A DNA stretch of 64,000 nt from Margaritispora aquatica (taxonomy: Eukaryota; Ascomycota; Leotiomycetes; Helotiales; Discinellaceae): assembly GCA_007644065.1 (NCBI GenBank), contig VJWN01000008.1, forward strand, positions 746,411 through 810,410, read 5' to 3'. The notes beneath the pieces were generated by a model. The model had not been told where the DNA came from and ran no database searches. It worked only from the letters and a program-made list of their open reading frames with translations. A program made the translations under genes and the position numbers. Positions 23,601 to 35,938 of the stretch are shown here, piece after piece; the stretch's first letter is position 1; every line of letters starts with the position of its first letter.

Positions 23601-26600
23601 TTCGCCAACTACTCGTTTCTTCGAATCAATCCGATGCTGTATCTATTTTTGATATGATGGATATGTAGAACAAGCGTAATTGCAAAGCTTATTGTCTCAT
23701 CGAGCTTGTACAATATATCTGATAGTGTATGCATGGTCCAGCTGCAAGGTACTCGGTCGGTATCGAATTCTTTGGCCGTGTATTTCGGTTCATCTGTATC
23801 GAGCATGTCGATCTAATTCTCAGGTCAATGTTTCCACCCTTTGCTTTTTCCTTAAAATACATTTGCCCACACTTCTGTATGAAGACATTGTTGAACTGAT
23901 GCAATTTTGAGATCGAACATCCACTCAACGAGTGGATATCACTATCACAATACTTGAGCCACCAAGCCACATCTCCAATTGCGGGTCTGCTGCTGGGTTC
24001 AGTCCAGCTGTTCAGGATGAGGACGACGTCAAGTGTCAATAATCATATCAATCGATGTGACAGGTGGTGGTTTCTTCAATGCCCTCTTTTGGGCAGTATG
24101 GGAGATGATATCACAACACCACTACGCGCGTTGGTGCATGGCATCTTGTTTAGGGCTTTTTCTTCAGGCTTGAGGTGTCTGGCACTTCCCCTGAAGCAGG
24201 GCACATGGCTTCTCGGATAGACGGTGGCTGGCAGGCTGGGACAATTCTGCCCAACAGCTTAGGGGATTATCTGTGGGACAAGTTCTGTGGGTGTTGATGG
24301 GGTGTCGGTGGGTGTTGAAGTCGAGGCCTGTTCCCAGAGCAAATGCAAGAGGGAGATGCAGAATGAGGTGAGGTCGTCAGTTTAACCCTGTGCCTGTCCT
24401 TGTCCCTTTTTTCTTCCTGCATAACATACCCCTGAATAAGAGTGGAGGATCGCCAGAGGGGGGGAGAGGGGGGCAGAGGGGGGGAGCAAAGGGAGTGGAG
24501 GGGGATCTATGCGACAGGGATTTAATGAAGGGGGAAAAGGGCGTCTCTGCGAACAGACCTTGTGTTAGAGCTACTTTATTTAGGTGGTGATATGAGAAGT
24601 TAAGGTAGCTGGACGTATATTGACGGAAAGTTCCTCACGTGCGTGTCTTGAATGAGTAAGTGGAAATGGAACGGCTCTTGTCATTGCCATTTACTATTCT
24701 GTTAGTGACCAAAATGACAATGATGATGATAATGATAAGGACAAAAGCGATGGGACTTTAGCCGGCCAAAGAGAAATCAAATACATCACATCACATCTCC
24801 TGCCGCCTCTTTTGCGCCAATGTTGCATGCTTGAATACTTAGCTACCTTACCTTACCTCCCTAGGTACTTCCGTAACGACCTGGATGAGGAACACCAAAG
24901 CAAGCAATCATGCACGAGCACAGCTGCAAGCCTCATTTACGAGGACGATCTCGCATTTTTGCTTTTTAACCTCACAGCCGCAATCTGTCATTGCTATATT
25001 AGGATCCATGAAGTGATCTGCAATTGTTTCTTTCTACCTGAGCTCAAGCAAGCCCAGGACGAAGTAAAGGTATGATTCATGAATGAGAACGAAAGTAAGA
25101 TAATAATTAACTAACCATCACAGGTTAGCACGATACCTATCGCTCAAGCATTACCAAGAAAAAAAGAGGATTGAAGCCAATTTGATTAAATACGGAGGTA
25201 CCATTCATACCAATTCGTACATTCATACCCTTCGTATGCTTCGGAATTTGCAAAACGCATCTTCGAGAATGCCGTGGCTTTGTCGGAGCCAGATTCGCAA
25301 GTTCATCCCAATACAGTAGATCCGGATCGTCAAGAGGCCAGTCGAAACACGCACCCTTGAAAAACTTGGAAACCTAGTTGCAGATCTGCTCCATAATCCG
25401 ATTCGCAACTCAGGACCGCGGCACCACAACACCCAAGCCCCGTCAAGGCTGCCGGTTGGATAAACTTGTTGCCAGTCGTTTTTTATTTTGGTTTCGTCTT
25501 TGACACGGATGTCACAACCGGAACAAACTCACTCACGACTTGGTTGACCTTGCGAGAAAGACACTTCTCGAGACCGCCAAAGAATCCTGCTGGGAGTTAC
25601 CCTGAAATTCCCACGTGAGAGGATGTCTCTCAGTCACTTCAACGGTGTTCGAGGATCTGCTTCCCGGAGAATTTGCTGATTCAAACGCATCCAAACATCA
25701 GACCGTTTTCCATCATCAAGATACATCAAGATACATGTCAACCTTCCATCGAAAGCCTCTGATCACAATTCACACATCTCCGCTATCAAGAGCAGAGCGA
25801 CTAAGACGAGGATGGAATTCGCAAGACACTCCCGAAACCGCCATGCTTCGTTCTTTAACCGTTCCCTCCAAGCACTCCTCGTACCTCTCTCGTAGCTGGT
25901 AATATAACTCGAACCCACCGAACTGGTCGGTCCGATCGACCACTTCAGGATCGAGCATCTACACGGACCATAGAAGTTTTGATTCGATGTTCTGGAAGAC
26001 ATTTGGAAGCTGCAAATCTCCACACGTCGTGCGTAGTGTTTCAGACGCGCAAAAGCTCGAGCCATTCCTTCATGCGCTCTGCTTCTGGAAGGTCTTACAT
26101 CATCATCTTTCTCCTCCACCACGGGTTACAAACTAGGTAAGGTAGACACGCTAGACTCCTGACATCAGCCTCGCTGATGTCCGAACTCTTCCTTTCATTA
26201 CGGAGCAAACGCAAATCTGCATGGAAAATGATTCATGTAAGCTCACAAGGAAATTACCAGCGTCATCAGATGAGCCTTTCGTATAAACCCATCTCCCAGA
26301 AGATGAGCGACGACAAACTTTCAACACCCTTCGGTGAGCAATGTGAGTCAGTCTCCAAACAAGCCGTCACTAATACATGAACTCTGGGTGGAGAATCACC
26401 ATCAAGGCATGATGCTGTTACCACTTGCAATTGAAACCATTGGATGAAGAGTCAGCTGAGAGATACTTTGTTACAGACAAAGACATTGAGAGTTCATCCG
26501 CACACCACCAGTACTGAAATCGATTATGCGCCGCGATCAACAGCCTTCCTACTGGCCAAATTCTAACTCAACTGAAATTCACTTGAGATGAAAGTTTGCA

Positions 26601-26977
26601 AATCAAAATGGAGCTGACGTGGACCGGCAGATGAGCTCTAACTTGTGGCACTCCGGCATCATTAACGAGATGCCGCGATGAACAGCGAATATCCCCGTAT
26701 AGACTGGGACAGAAATTCTTCGAGGGTACACAGCAAATTAAACGAACACCAACTTTGGGAGCTTAAGATATTGAACATCCGAGGTAATATATTAAACCCA
26801 ACAATGACATAAGTGATGTGCAGTATGAAATGGAGGAAACCGTTCTTCAGCTCGACTAGCCGAAGCTATAAACTCCAGGATTATAGACCAGCAAAGCAAA
26901 ATTTCTTTTTTCATTGCCTAAACCCATCCTAACAGTCGTGGTATCATGAATGCTTTCAAAACATCTCATCTCATTCT
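20613..26977. other. 6.4-kb gene-free region upstream of the Pro/Gln-rich gene
   Basis: Lies between the start of the Pro/Gln-rich gene and the 3' end of calcineurin B, both on the minus strand. Frames are short and scattered, none with a recognisable product. GC content stays near that of the gene-bearing parts, unlike a RIP-mutated repeat. It contains a G-rich tract at 24457-24514 and a short duplication (ATCAAGATAC twice) near 25725. It may be a long promoter and 5' leader, or host non-coding RNA; the sequence alone does not decide. Confidence 0.5.
24457..24514 (+). repeat. G-rich tract with quadruplex-forming potential
   Basis: Five runs of three to eight G within about 60 bases, separated by short AGA, CAGA, AGCAAA and AGTGGA spacers. 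This meets the usual G-quadruplex pattern on the plus strand. It is a sequence pattern only. Confidence 0.6.
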
Positions 26978-27817
26978 CTAGAACTGATCTGCATCTGATA
27001 TTAGCACACGGCACGTTTCCCACGTGAAATTCCAAAACAACTTACCCAAAGTCATGCTCATGCTAACATCCGTATTCTCCACCATCTTCGTGAACTCCTC
27101 AAAGGAAATCTTCCCATCGCGATCCAGATCCGCCTCCATAATGGTCTTGTCCACAATCTGCTGCAGCTGCTGGTCCTTCAAATTGCTACCCACCATCATC
27201 TTGAGCACGATGAACAGCTCGCCGTTGGAGATGTACCCGTCGCGATCGATGTCGTACACCTTGAACGCAAAGCGCAGCTTCTGCTCCTTGTTGCCCTTGG
27301 ACGAGAAGGCAGAGAGGCCCGACACGAATTCCTCAAAATCAACGTCGCCGCCTCCGTCTTCGTCGAAGATCGCAATCATGCTACCGCCCGCCAGTAGCGT
27401 CAGTCACCACACATACTGCATCGAAAGAGGAGAGGATAAGTAGACAAATGTATGTACCGTGTAGCCAGTGGGTTCGACGAGATCTGCGGAAGGCTGAGGA
27501 ATTCCTCACGCTCGAGTGTGCCTGAATTGTCCTATGCGGCGCGACGGCGTATCAGTCTCTTTCGTGCCGCAATTTCTCTTTTCCCATGGTGCTTCTGCCC
27601 AGTACACACCTTATCCAGCTTCATGAACCGTTTCCTGAGTCTCTCGACCTCTTCGCGATCAACTGTTTGAAGCAATTGTCAGCCTCACTTCTCGCAGCCC
27701 ATTCGTTTGCTTGCTACCCCATCCCCCTCCCCCATTGTCCCAAGAAAAGATGGAAGTAGGCATACAATTTGAGCCCTGGACAATGTTGTCCAGCACGGCG
27801 CTGCTGGCGTTACCCAT
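26978..27817 (-). CDS. CNB1: Calcineurin regulatory subunit B
   Basis: Ca2+-binding subunit of the phosphatase calcineurin, which activates Crz1-type transcription in stress and growth. Five exons, 27817..27766, 27662..27610, 27531..27458, 27380..27046 and 26988..26978; 174 residues, the normal CNB length. The start [17 protein letters not shown] fits the N-myristoylation signal. Four EF hands are visible: DKDNSGTIEREEF across the exon 2/3 junction, [26 protein letters not shown] and [13 protein letters not shown]. The second has GGG in the loop, as usual for CNB. The final exon has only 11 nt and encodes part of the D-Q-F C-terminus. The frame stays open upstream of the MGN start for a long way (see findings). 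Confidence 0.96.
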
Positions 27818-30800
27818 CTTGTACCTCTTGGCCGATGGTGGAGTGGTGGTGGTTTTGGGTTTGGCGGCGGCGATGGTGGGGTTGGAGGGCGAGGTTGTTT
27901 TTGGCTGAGAGTGGTGTGGGGTTTGGTTTGGGGTCGTGGTGCTGCTGGAGGTTCCAGTTGAGGTTGGTTGCTTAGCTAATCGGTCTTGCCCCTGAAAAGC
28001 TGGCATTGGTGGTGCTGCAAGGGGCTCGGTTATGGGATGATTGTTAGAATTCATAATGATTAATCTGAATTTGAACTTGAATATGGAGCTGTGTATGAAC
28101 TTGGTGGTATTCAATGAAGTGAAGTAGTATATCTGTTTGAGAGAGTTTGAGAGAAGTTTTGCTCTAGTTTGGGGGTTTAGTACACAGGGTCGGAGGGAAG
28201 GAAGGACTTCGTGAATGCTGTCTTGTTGAAGAGCCAAAACTTGCAAGTTTATCGAGAACAAAGTTTCAAGGACGCATTTCAGCGATGCCGTTTCATTTTG
28301 ATACATCGCTAATTTTTAATTTCTCTGGGGTCGAACAAATAACAAAGTTCTGTAATCTCAACTCCCACTCAGATCTTCTACTGAAGACGGCTCCCCATGT
28401 TCACTTCGACGCTATTCAAGACTCAATTGTGTAAATTGACACGAGAACACACAGTAGGATATAAGCTTATATTTATTCAAGTATTGGTGGATCCTGTTGG
28501 GAAAGCTATGATCGAGATGGGATTTTTAGCCTGCTGGTCTGTTATTCGTTTAATTCCGCCCTGTGGTTCCCAATCAAGCTTTTCTTAATACACCATTCAG
28601 ATAAATCCATGATTTTAGAAGCTATGTTCCATCTAGAACCTTGTAAAGAATGTATATTGGGATTAAGAAGTATGTTTCGAAGCTGTACAGAGTGGACCTG
28701 CGTAGAGTACCAATTACTTGACAAAACGTTCCACACCCGGCAGTGGGGAGTGTTATAACAACGAAATTCGGTAGCTTTAAGCAAGCTACAATAATTTAGG
28801 TATTTTTTAGTAGTATATTATTTGTTGAAATGAGATCCAACTTCCCGTGTGCAACTTCGCAACAGACATCGCTTGAGTTTTCGAAGACCGTATGTGAAAT
28901 TTACGTACCACAGCTCACAACTGAGTGCTTACGACACATTATATTGCTGCCTCCTTTAGAAGGCACAAAGAGAAAGCTCGCTTGAATGTGAGCATTCTGA
29001 TACACGTCATTCTGAATAATTCGAAGTTTGAAGATTTTGCGAACTATAGGCTTGAACCTCTGCCCTCCACCTGTTAGGTCATAAATCTCAACAGAGTATT
29101 GAGGGGTAGAATATACTCATCTTGCGTTGCCACAACCAAAGTCAACAAGATTTGTCATCTTCGGCGATGACTTGTTTGTGACGGTAACGTCAACACGATA
29201 CTGGTGAGAAGCCGGAGTTCCATTTCACGTACAAGATAATGCCTCTTACAGAGCGCAAAGTACATGCTATCAAAATTCGAACGCTCAGATGATTCATGAT
29301 TCTCCATTGAAAGCTGCCGATGAGCAGTCTATAGACCAGAGCTATTGTCAACGTCCCTCACTCCTTACCGATGTCCTCTGGAGCTGAAATTCAAATTTAG
29401 ATATTGTCAGTCCACGAGCGGAGCTATGTCCCGTCTTCTCACTAGTATCAGAGACAATTGTTCTGACAACAAAACATCCCAGTCATCTCCAAAACGGCTA
29501 TCTGTATTCTAAACCGAGTGCTTTATCCCAACTCGGTTGAATCATAGACTCCCCGAAGCAATTGCATACACAAAACCAACAAGTTGGCTAGATATCCTGA
29601 GTTTAAAGCTAAATATTTCGGTAGAAGGCTGGAAATTCCAGAAATTTTTCTCTTATCCACATACTTGTACTTTGAACAGCTGGCACCTAGCCAAGCATGG
29701 AATAGGGCTAGGCCATGGCTTCTGTGGTCTCTATCACGAGTCATAGACTAGGAACAGCCACCATAATCTATATGTGTGCTCTTGTTTCCATTCCATATCT
29801 TACCATACTGTGAATTGAACCTTATTAATCTTATATACGACTTCTAGATTACGCTACTTAAGCTGCTACTAAGGACACAGGTCAAAGTCAATCATCATTG
29901 ATGCCTACATTCTCTTAAAGGTCCACCACCCATCAATCTAATCACCTGTCTGACGAGCACTAATACTCACACGAGCAAAAATATCATCTCAATAGCTCAA
30001 CACAAGTTGAAGGTATCTGTCGGGGTTACTAAGGCAAAGGTGAGGTTTCCGGCGTGCTCATGTTAATAAAGGCCAATGAAATCTAGAGCTTATCTTCTTG
30101 ATATAGAATACTATAGTTTACAGATGCCCAGGATGGGGAGTATCAGCCCGTGGCTTGAAATCCAAATTTTATGTTTCTTTATGTGGCAACATTTGCACAA
30201 CTCCCAAGACATCCTTGTGACAGAGAACTATCTTGCTCTGGATATTTGAGGACGCTACTTATAGATGACTACGGGCCAATGAGTCTCTTAACTTAGGACT
30301 AGCAAGAATGAGGGCGACAGCATTGATATACTGCTGTTTTGGTTGCATCTGATCTATAAATGCTGAATACATTCTTGTTTGGGGACTAAATTCATCTAAG
30401 TATCTTGAAATGAAATGAGAACTCTCCGACTAACAATCTTTTCGAATCCAGCTTCGACACCAGTACCCATATTGAATGTCAAATTCACATCCCAACCCCC
30501 CAAAGTCAAAAATTCTTCATATGAAGAATACATCAAAAATACGCCTTTCGTTCTAATCGCTCTTTCAAAACTATACCAACCTGTCTACATGAACCGCGTG
30601 TGTATGTATAGAGATTCCAAATAGTGATAGGCGGAATGGCATGGGAAGCATACCTAAGTATGATGTGAAGCTACTCCATTATTGTTGAAGAAACTTCCCC
30701 ACATCGAAAGAATACAGAGAAGTTTAAATCAGATGACAGCTGCAAATAGGACTGAGACAACTTGAAACCAAGAGAGAAGGGGCATCCTCAGGAGATACTT

Positions 30801-32087
30801 GTGAAAGTGAAGACCGTGGGATGTTCTGTCGAGTAATGAGTGATGTGCTTTCCGTATTGAACTTTCACCTAAACACATAGAGTCATGTAGATCGATCAGA
30901 GCGTATTCCACATTAATGATAGGACAAGCAAAACAGTCAGCAGGTAGTGCAACCATGTTTTAAATCATCAACCTACAGTGTCGGCCCTGATACGACGTCC
31001 TCGATAATCGTGAATGGATATCTACCAACTCGGCAAATGGCTACACCAGACAGTAAGCACAGCAATTCAGTTTAAACAGTTTATATAAAGAATTTAAATG
31101 ATCAAAAAGCTCTATATCTCTAATATAATCGTATTGTAAACAGGTCTCCTGCTTGCGCCCAGATCATCTCGCCATCTATGTGTATGATATATTCCGTATG
31201 CGTTGAAAAGCCGTAAGATATCTACGCCGAGCACTTTACCTGGTCTGATTATCGATACCTATACGAAGTGAGAATAGACATAGGACATTTCCCCATCCAT
31301 ACTGTCTAGTTGCTGAGTGAACACGGAGTACAAACATAGTGCAAGGCCACACCTGCCCGGAACCTTCTCCAATGACCAGAGTATTGCTGCAAAGACTGGT
31401 AAGGACAGATTGAAAAAGCAGAACTTTGAATAGTTAATGTCGTCATGACATTAGTAGATAACACTATAATTACCCCAACCTTTCGGAAAGTCGGCCAACT
31501 GTTGCTGGTGCAGATTTGTTTAGACTAATCCCCTGAAGTTGGATTCTGCTATGTCTCTTCTAACTCAACATGTCTCTTGAGATACGTGGTTACAATGAGG
31601 CGTCCTTTGTTTAATCCAGAGCACCATAACGACAGATATGACTATGATTGAGCCCAAAACCTCAGAAAGTAATGATTCGAGAATTATACTTACCTATCTA
31701 TTGATGATATGACTCGCAATGCTCTTGCTCTGGCCATTACTCGAGTATCGATATTCCAATTCGCTGCCGTCTTAGACCGCTTTTAGGCGCTAGTCCCCAA
31801 TTAAAATTCGCCCAAGCGTCGCAATGGGCTGTAGCGACCGGCCTTCCTGACTCCGACCTGCAGCCCTGGCATAGCAACAGAATTTTCAGCAGCAATCAGG
31901 CGGAATACGACGAATTCAGCAATCAAAAGCTGCCGCAACAACATCTCAAAATGTTGTAAATTATCATATTCCATCACAAGATGATACATTTGTTCCACTC
32001 ACAAATTTTCGGCGCAAAAAAATCGCGATCGCACGTCGAACGCTCATTCCAAAATTCTGCGTCGCGCCCGATCTGACCGTCGCAAAG
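27818..32087. other. 4.3-kb region upstream of CNB1 and EPL1, no gene seen
   Basis: The first 240 bases (to 28054) are an open continuation of the CNB1 frame and probably its 5' leader. From about 28.3 to 32.0 kb only short unrelated frames occur (for example 30415-30624 and 31801-31998). None is convincing. Both adjacent genes start outward, so this is a large shared upstream region. Confidence 0.45.
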
Positions 32088-33874
32088 ATGGCCCCCGCAC
32101 GCGCCGTACGTCAACGGAAATTGAACAAGACATCACAACAACAGATTCTGCTTCAAAATGAACTTGATGCAGCTGAATTTAGTTCTCTTCAAAATCAAAA
32201 TTCAGTCGAAACGGGAGTTGAGAAATCCGAAGAAAAGGCACGTGATTACATCTCTGGTCACATGACCAGAGACCCCTGTTAGTTGATGTTCTTATTAACA
32301 TTTGCTAGGAACACCATCTGCAACAAGCATTACAATTGAGTACACAGGGCGCTGAGAAGAAATCAATCCCAGCACCTCCAGCAGACGAGAGTCCTGATAT
32401 CAAGTATGACGAACTCTACAGTCTGGAATTTGCGAAACCTGCGACATATATTCGATTTTCTCAGACGGTGGATGAGTGTACAGGATGTCAGTATAATATG
32501 ACAACGGAAGATGACGAGTTTCTTAAAAAATACAATCAATCGCAACAAGCACGCAAAAAACTGAAGTTATCTGAAGATGACTTTGAGAAGATTATGTACC
32601 TCTTGGAGGAAGAGGCAACGATCCATGCTCCTTTCGCAATGGTAGACGGGACATCTGTCTCGTTTGAGACCTTGCGCAATGCTGTTGAAAGAGAACTTGA
32701 CAAAACTCTCTATGATATTGCCAAAGATGTCTATGTTCACTGGGCAGCTCAGAAATTGCTCGCGAGCAATGGTCCTCTTCAGCCCATGCTGAAGATCGAG
32801 AAGGATCCAGCAAAGGATGACCTAGACCCATATGTATGTTTTAGACGCCGTGATGGTCGCCAAACAAGAAAGACCAGAAATCGGGATCAACAATTTGCAG
32901 AACGATTGAAGAGACTGAGGAGAGAGGTCGCAGATGGTGCAAATTTGATCAACATGACTGTCCAGAGGGAATATACCAAGAGGGATTTGCTTGGTGCAGA
33001 TCGAGCAATTTTCGAGATGCGAGCTGAGGTGAAGCGCAACAAGATCAAATTAGGTATCAAAACCGATGATGATGATCTTCTCACTCAAAAGGTATGATCA
33101 TCCCCACCGCCGGAAACTTCATTGCTGACTTGAAAATAGCCAAAGAGAAAAGTAACAGCAGATAATACACACATGCAACGTCCACTTGGACCTCCCTTAC
33201 GCGTACCAGCAAGATCTGATGGGCGACCACCTGAGGCTGATCTTATCCAATTGAGTGATCTGATTGCGCAGAAGGAAAATAGTATTCGAGCAGAAATCGA
33301 GTTTAAGGCTGAGCAACATCGTCAATGGAATATTAACCACATTGACCTCACTCGAGAGCCATTATCACCAGTCTCTGGTCAAGGACCAGATACTGGTTAC
33401 CGATTGGCAACGGCACAGTATCAGTATCTGATGACACCGCCTTCTTCTGTAACATCCGAATCGTTCGACCATCCATCCCCATTCCAAGAAGTCGAACATA
33501 TTATGGCTCGCTATAACTCACCCCCCGAAGAAGAAGAAGGTCATGGCCAACCGGCGTACAGACGTAGGATAGGTCGAGGAGGACGGTTGTGGATTGATCG
33601 TAAAGGAATGTCCTCTGCAGTTCATACAATCGATTCCGAGGTGAATGAATCTTCGGATAGGTGGAAATATGACCAAGATGACGACGACGAGCAACCTGTC
33701 TATGAAGTAGACCAATTCAACACTAGGGCGTTGATGTTTAGAGCAAGCATTCCTTTGGCTCAAACTCACCAATCGTCTCGCGGACAGCTAGCAAGAGCAA
33801 GTGCAACCAACCCAGCACTTAATAGAGCCATTGGCCCTGCTCAATCACAACCTCAACACCCAGCACCCACTTGA
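32088..33874 (+). CDS. EPL1: Enhancer-of-polycomb-like protein 1 (NuA4 subunit)
   Basis: Epl1 ties the catalytic Esa1 module to nucleosomes in the NuA4 histone H4/H2A acetyltransferase complex. Three exons, 32088-32237, 32309-33091 and 33140-33874; 555 residues. The start MAPARAVRQRKLNKTSQQQ is the basic EPcA opening. EEKEHHLQQALQ, then IPAPPADESPDIKYDELYS, lead into the EPcA body with YDIAKDVYVHWAAQKL and the C-terminal FRRRDGRQTRKTRNRDQQ segment that contacts nucleosomes. The C-terminal 245 residues are low complexity. The first intron (32238-32308) appears to be GC-AG (donor AAG/GCACGT). Canonical GT choices nearby either break the frame or delete the conserved EEK. Confidence 0.93.
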
Positions 33875-34186
33875 GGCATCTTTCCACTTGTCCACAACAA
33901 ATCACCTGTACAGGCTATCGTGTATATTAAAGAAGGTTTGCGAAACACCCGTTTTGAGGTGCGGTTCGACTCCCGGCGTCGCTCACGGATATAGAGCAAG
34001 CGGAAGTTTTGTGGGAACTGGAGCAATGGCCATGGAGTGCCTCCTCGCAATGTCTGCTCAGACGGGCCTGTTGTATTTTAGCTATGCGTTTAGCATGGAT
34101 GATAGAGAAAACAAATAGTAACCTCGACTATTGCACGACAAATCTAATTACCTGTCTGATTTGCAATTGGATGTTCTTGACAACCT
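33875..34186. other. Intergenic between convergent EPL1 and RKM4-like genes
   Basis: About 310 bp of 3' flanks. It contains the tRNA-like fragment around 33935-33985 described in the findings and no protein gene. Confidence 0.4.
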
Positions 34187-35938
34187 CTATCCATGTCGAC
34201 CCTTCTTCTTGGGTTGGGTTGCATCGTCTTGTCTTCGCTTACGACTTTGCCCACTCAAATCTGTTTGGGGCAAAATCTTCATTTTCCGGTTGCTTCCAGT
34301 GAAGTTACTTGCCGTCTCGATGGCCTTTCTCAATACCTGTTTTTCGCCGAGTCGAACTGATCGTGTTAGCAAATATATATGATACCTCGGGTGGATATCA
34401 CAGATGCCTAAAGTTGGTTGTACCTTTTATCGCCATGGTGGCTCGTCTGGTCAAATTCCCAGCAAGTAGCAGCTTTTCGTCTTCCTCGATTGTCGTCATG
34501 TAATCATTTTCTCGCATTCGAAACAGCTGTCCTAGGATCTGACCAACTAATTGTGTGCAAATTTTGGAACGACTTGGTAAGGCATCTTCTGAGCTCTCGA
34601 TAGATTTGAGATGATCATCGGCAAGAAGTAGAAGATATGTTAGCGCAACCAATTCATCAGGGATGCTGTGTATATCTGATCCTGGTAGGCAGACATCATA
34701 AGAATTATCGAAAACATTTTCTCGTTCCGCCAATCCAACCTGAGTCAAATTGTTAAGTCGAGAATTTATTTTTAATGTTGGGTATGTACTTACTCGCTTT
34801 GTAACTTCTTCCTGGCTGAGTGCTTTGACCTGTTGCTGGCACAACTCCGTCATGAGCTGGTCGTTGCAGACTATTGAAAGCAAAGATTCCGTTGAGATTT
34901 CTGCAACATCATACGGCGTATAGTTGTCTGTGACATAGCCGTACCGGCGGAGCAAATCTGCTCGAGGTAGCTCACCATAATCATTTAAGATCTCTTCTCC
35001 TTTCTTAATCGGCTTGATAGTTCTCATTTCCAAATCTTCACCATCGCAACACAATCTGACATTATTTCTGTGTGCATCGGCATTCAGCATGTCCGCAAGA
35101 GGAATCATCGATAGTGTAGTTTTTTCGTCTTCCCCATCATCAGAAATTAAGTCTCCATCATCGTCATTTGTGTCCTCCACATCGTCGGTATTCGGTTTCT
35201 CAGGTATATCAAAGGCGTAAGCCATTATGATGGAGGAGACCCTGTGGCACATTTCAAGTGTGGCATTTGGTATACCAAGAGGAGATATGTGCTTCGCGAA
35301 CATCTCTTCAGCGCTATCCTTTCCAATTTTTCTGACAACTGTGCTCCCATGGAGCTCTGCGAGCTCGGATTGAGACCAAAATACGAGGCTGTCCAGCTCT
35401 CTGGGAAGAATGGAGAAGTATTGAGCCCATTGCGAATTTTCATTGGCACCCTCTGCGAGCATGATTGTGGTCAAGGCCTAGAATCGGTTAATTTACACGC
35501 ACGCTTATATTGAATGCGCTGAGTTTGCTTACAAGCCATGGGGGCATTTTAGCAATCGCCTTTTGCAATTCACCATCGAGATGTTGATTTGCAGTACCGA
35601 TGTTCAAGACCGCGGAGCGTGGGACACTGAACACAACTTCGTCAACTTCTATGTCTGAGACCGCCACTAAAAAGAGTCAGCAAGCTCACAAAGAAAGCTC
35701 TGATACGAAGCGTACACAGCAGAGAAAGAAAGAAATTCAAAGATATGATCCAAGATTTTCAAGAAGAGGAACTTTGTGGGGACTTCTTGAATGAAAGGAA
35801 GAAAGTCATACCTGCTCCACGACCTCGACCCTCCGATCGCAAATCTACCAGCTCCATGCTTGGGCTAATAATCAGGCCTCTGCCAGAGAGCCAAGAAAGG
35901 AATGCATTCGTAGTATTCGTATACTCGTCAGTTTCCAT
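34187..35938 (-). CDS. RKM4: SET-domain lysine methyltransferase, RKM4/SETD6-like
   Basis: Likely methylates a ribosomal protein lysine; in yeast Rkm4 modifies Rpl42. Five exons, 35938..35812, 35666..35533, 35477..34794, 34739..34424 and 34356..34187; 476 residues. The N-terminus reads NAFLSWLSGRGLIISPSMEL, then VVFSVPRSAVLN, the usual start of the split SET fold. The SET core carries IPLADMLNADAHRNNVRL and KKGEEILNDYGELPRADLLRRYGY, corresponding to the NH(S)xxxN and EIxxxYG substrate/cofactor motifs. The Rubisco-LSMT-like C-terminal domain follows, ending in a Lys/Arg-rich tail (KRRQDDATQPKKKGRHG). A 54-bp in-frame intron at 34793-34740 has perfect splice sites and should be removed. An acidic insert interrupts SET. 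The exact substrate is inferred. Confidence 0.85.

Noticed and set aside
25763..26122. 119-codon minus-strand frame
   Set aside because: No homology recognised, no fitting splice partners, and a Ser/Arg-rich shadow-like composition.
27659..28306. 215-codon frame as a separate gene
   Set aside because: It is calcineurin B exon 1 plus leader and unspliced intron; the tail after SNCMP is intronic.
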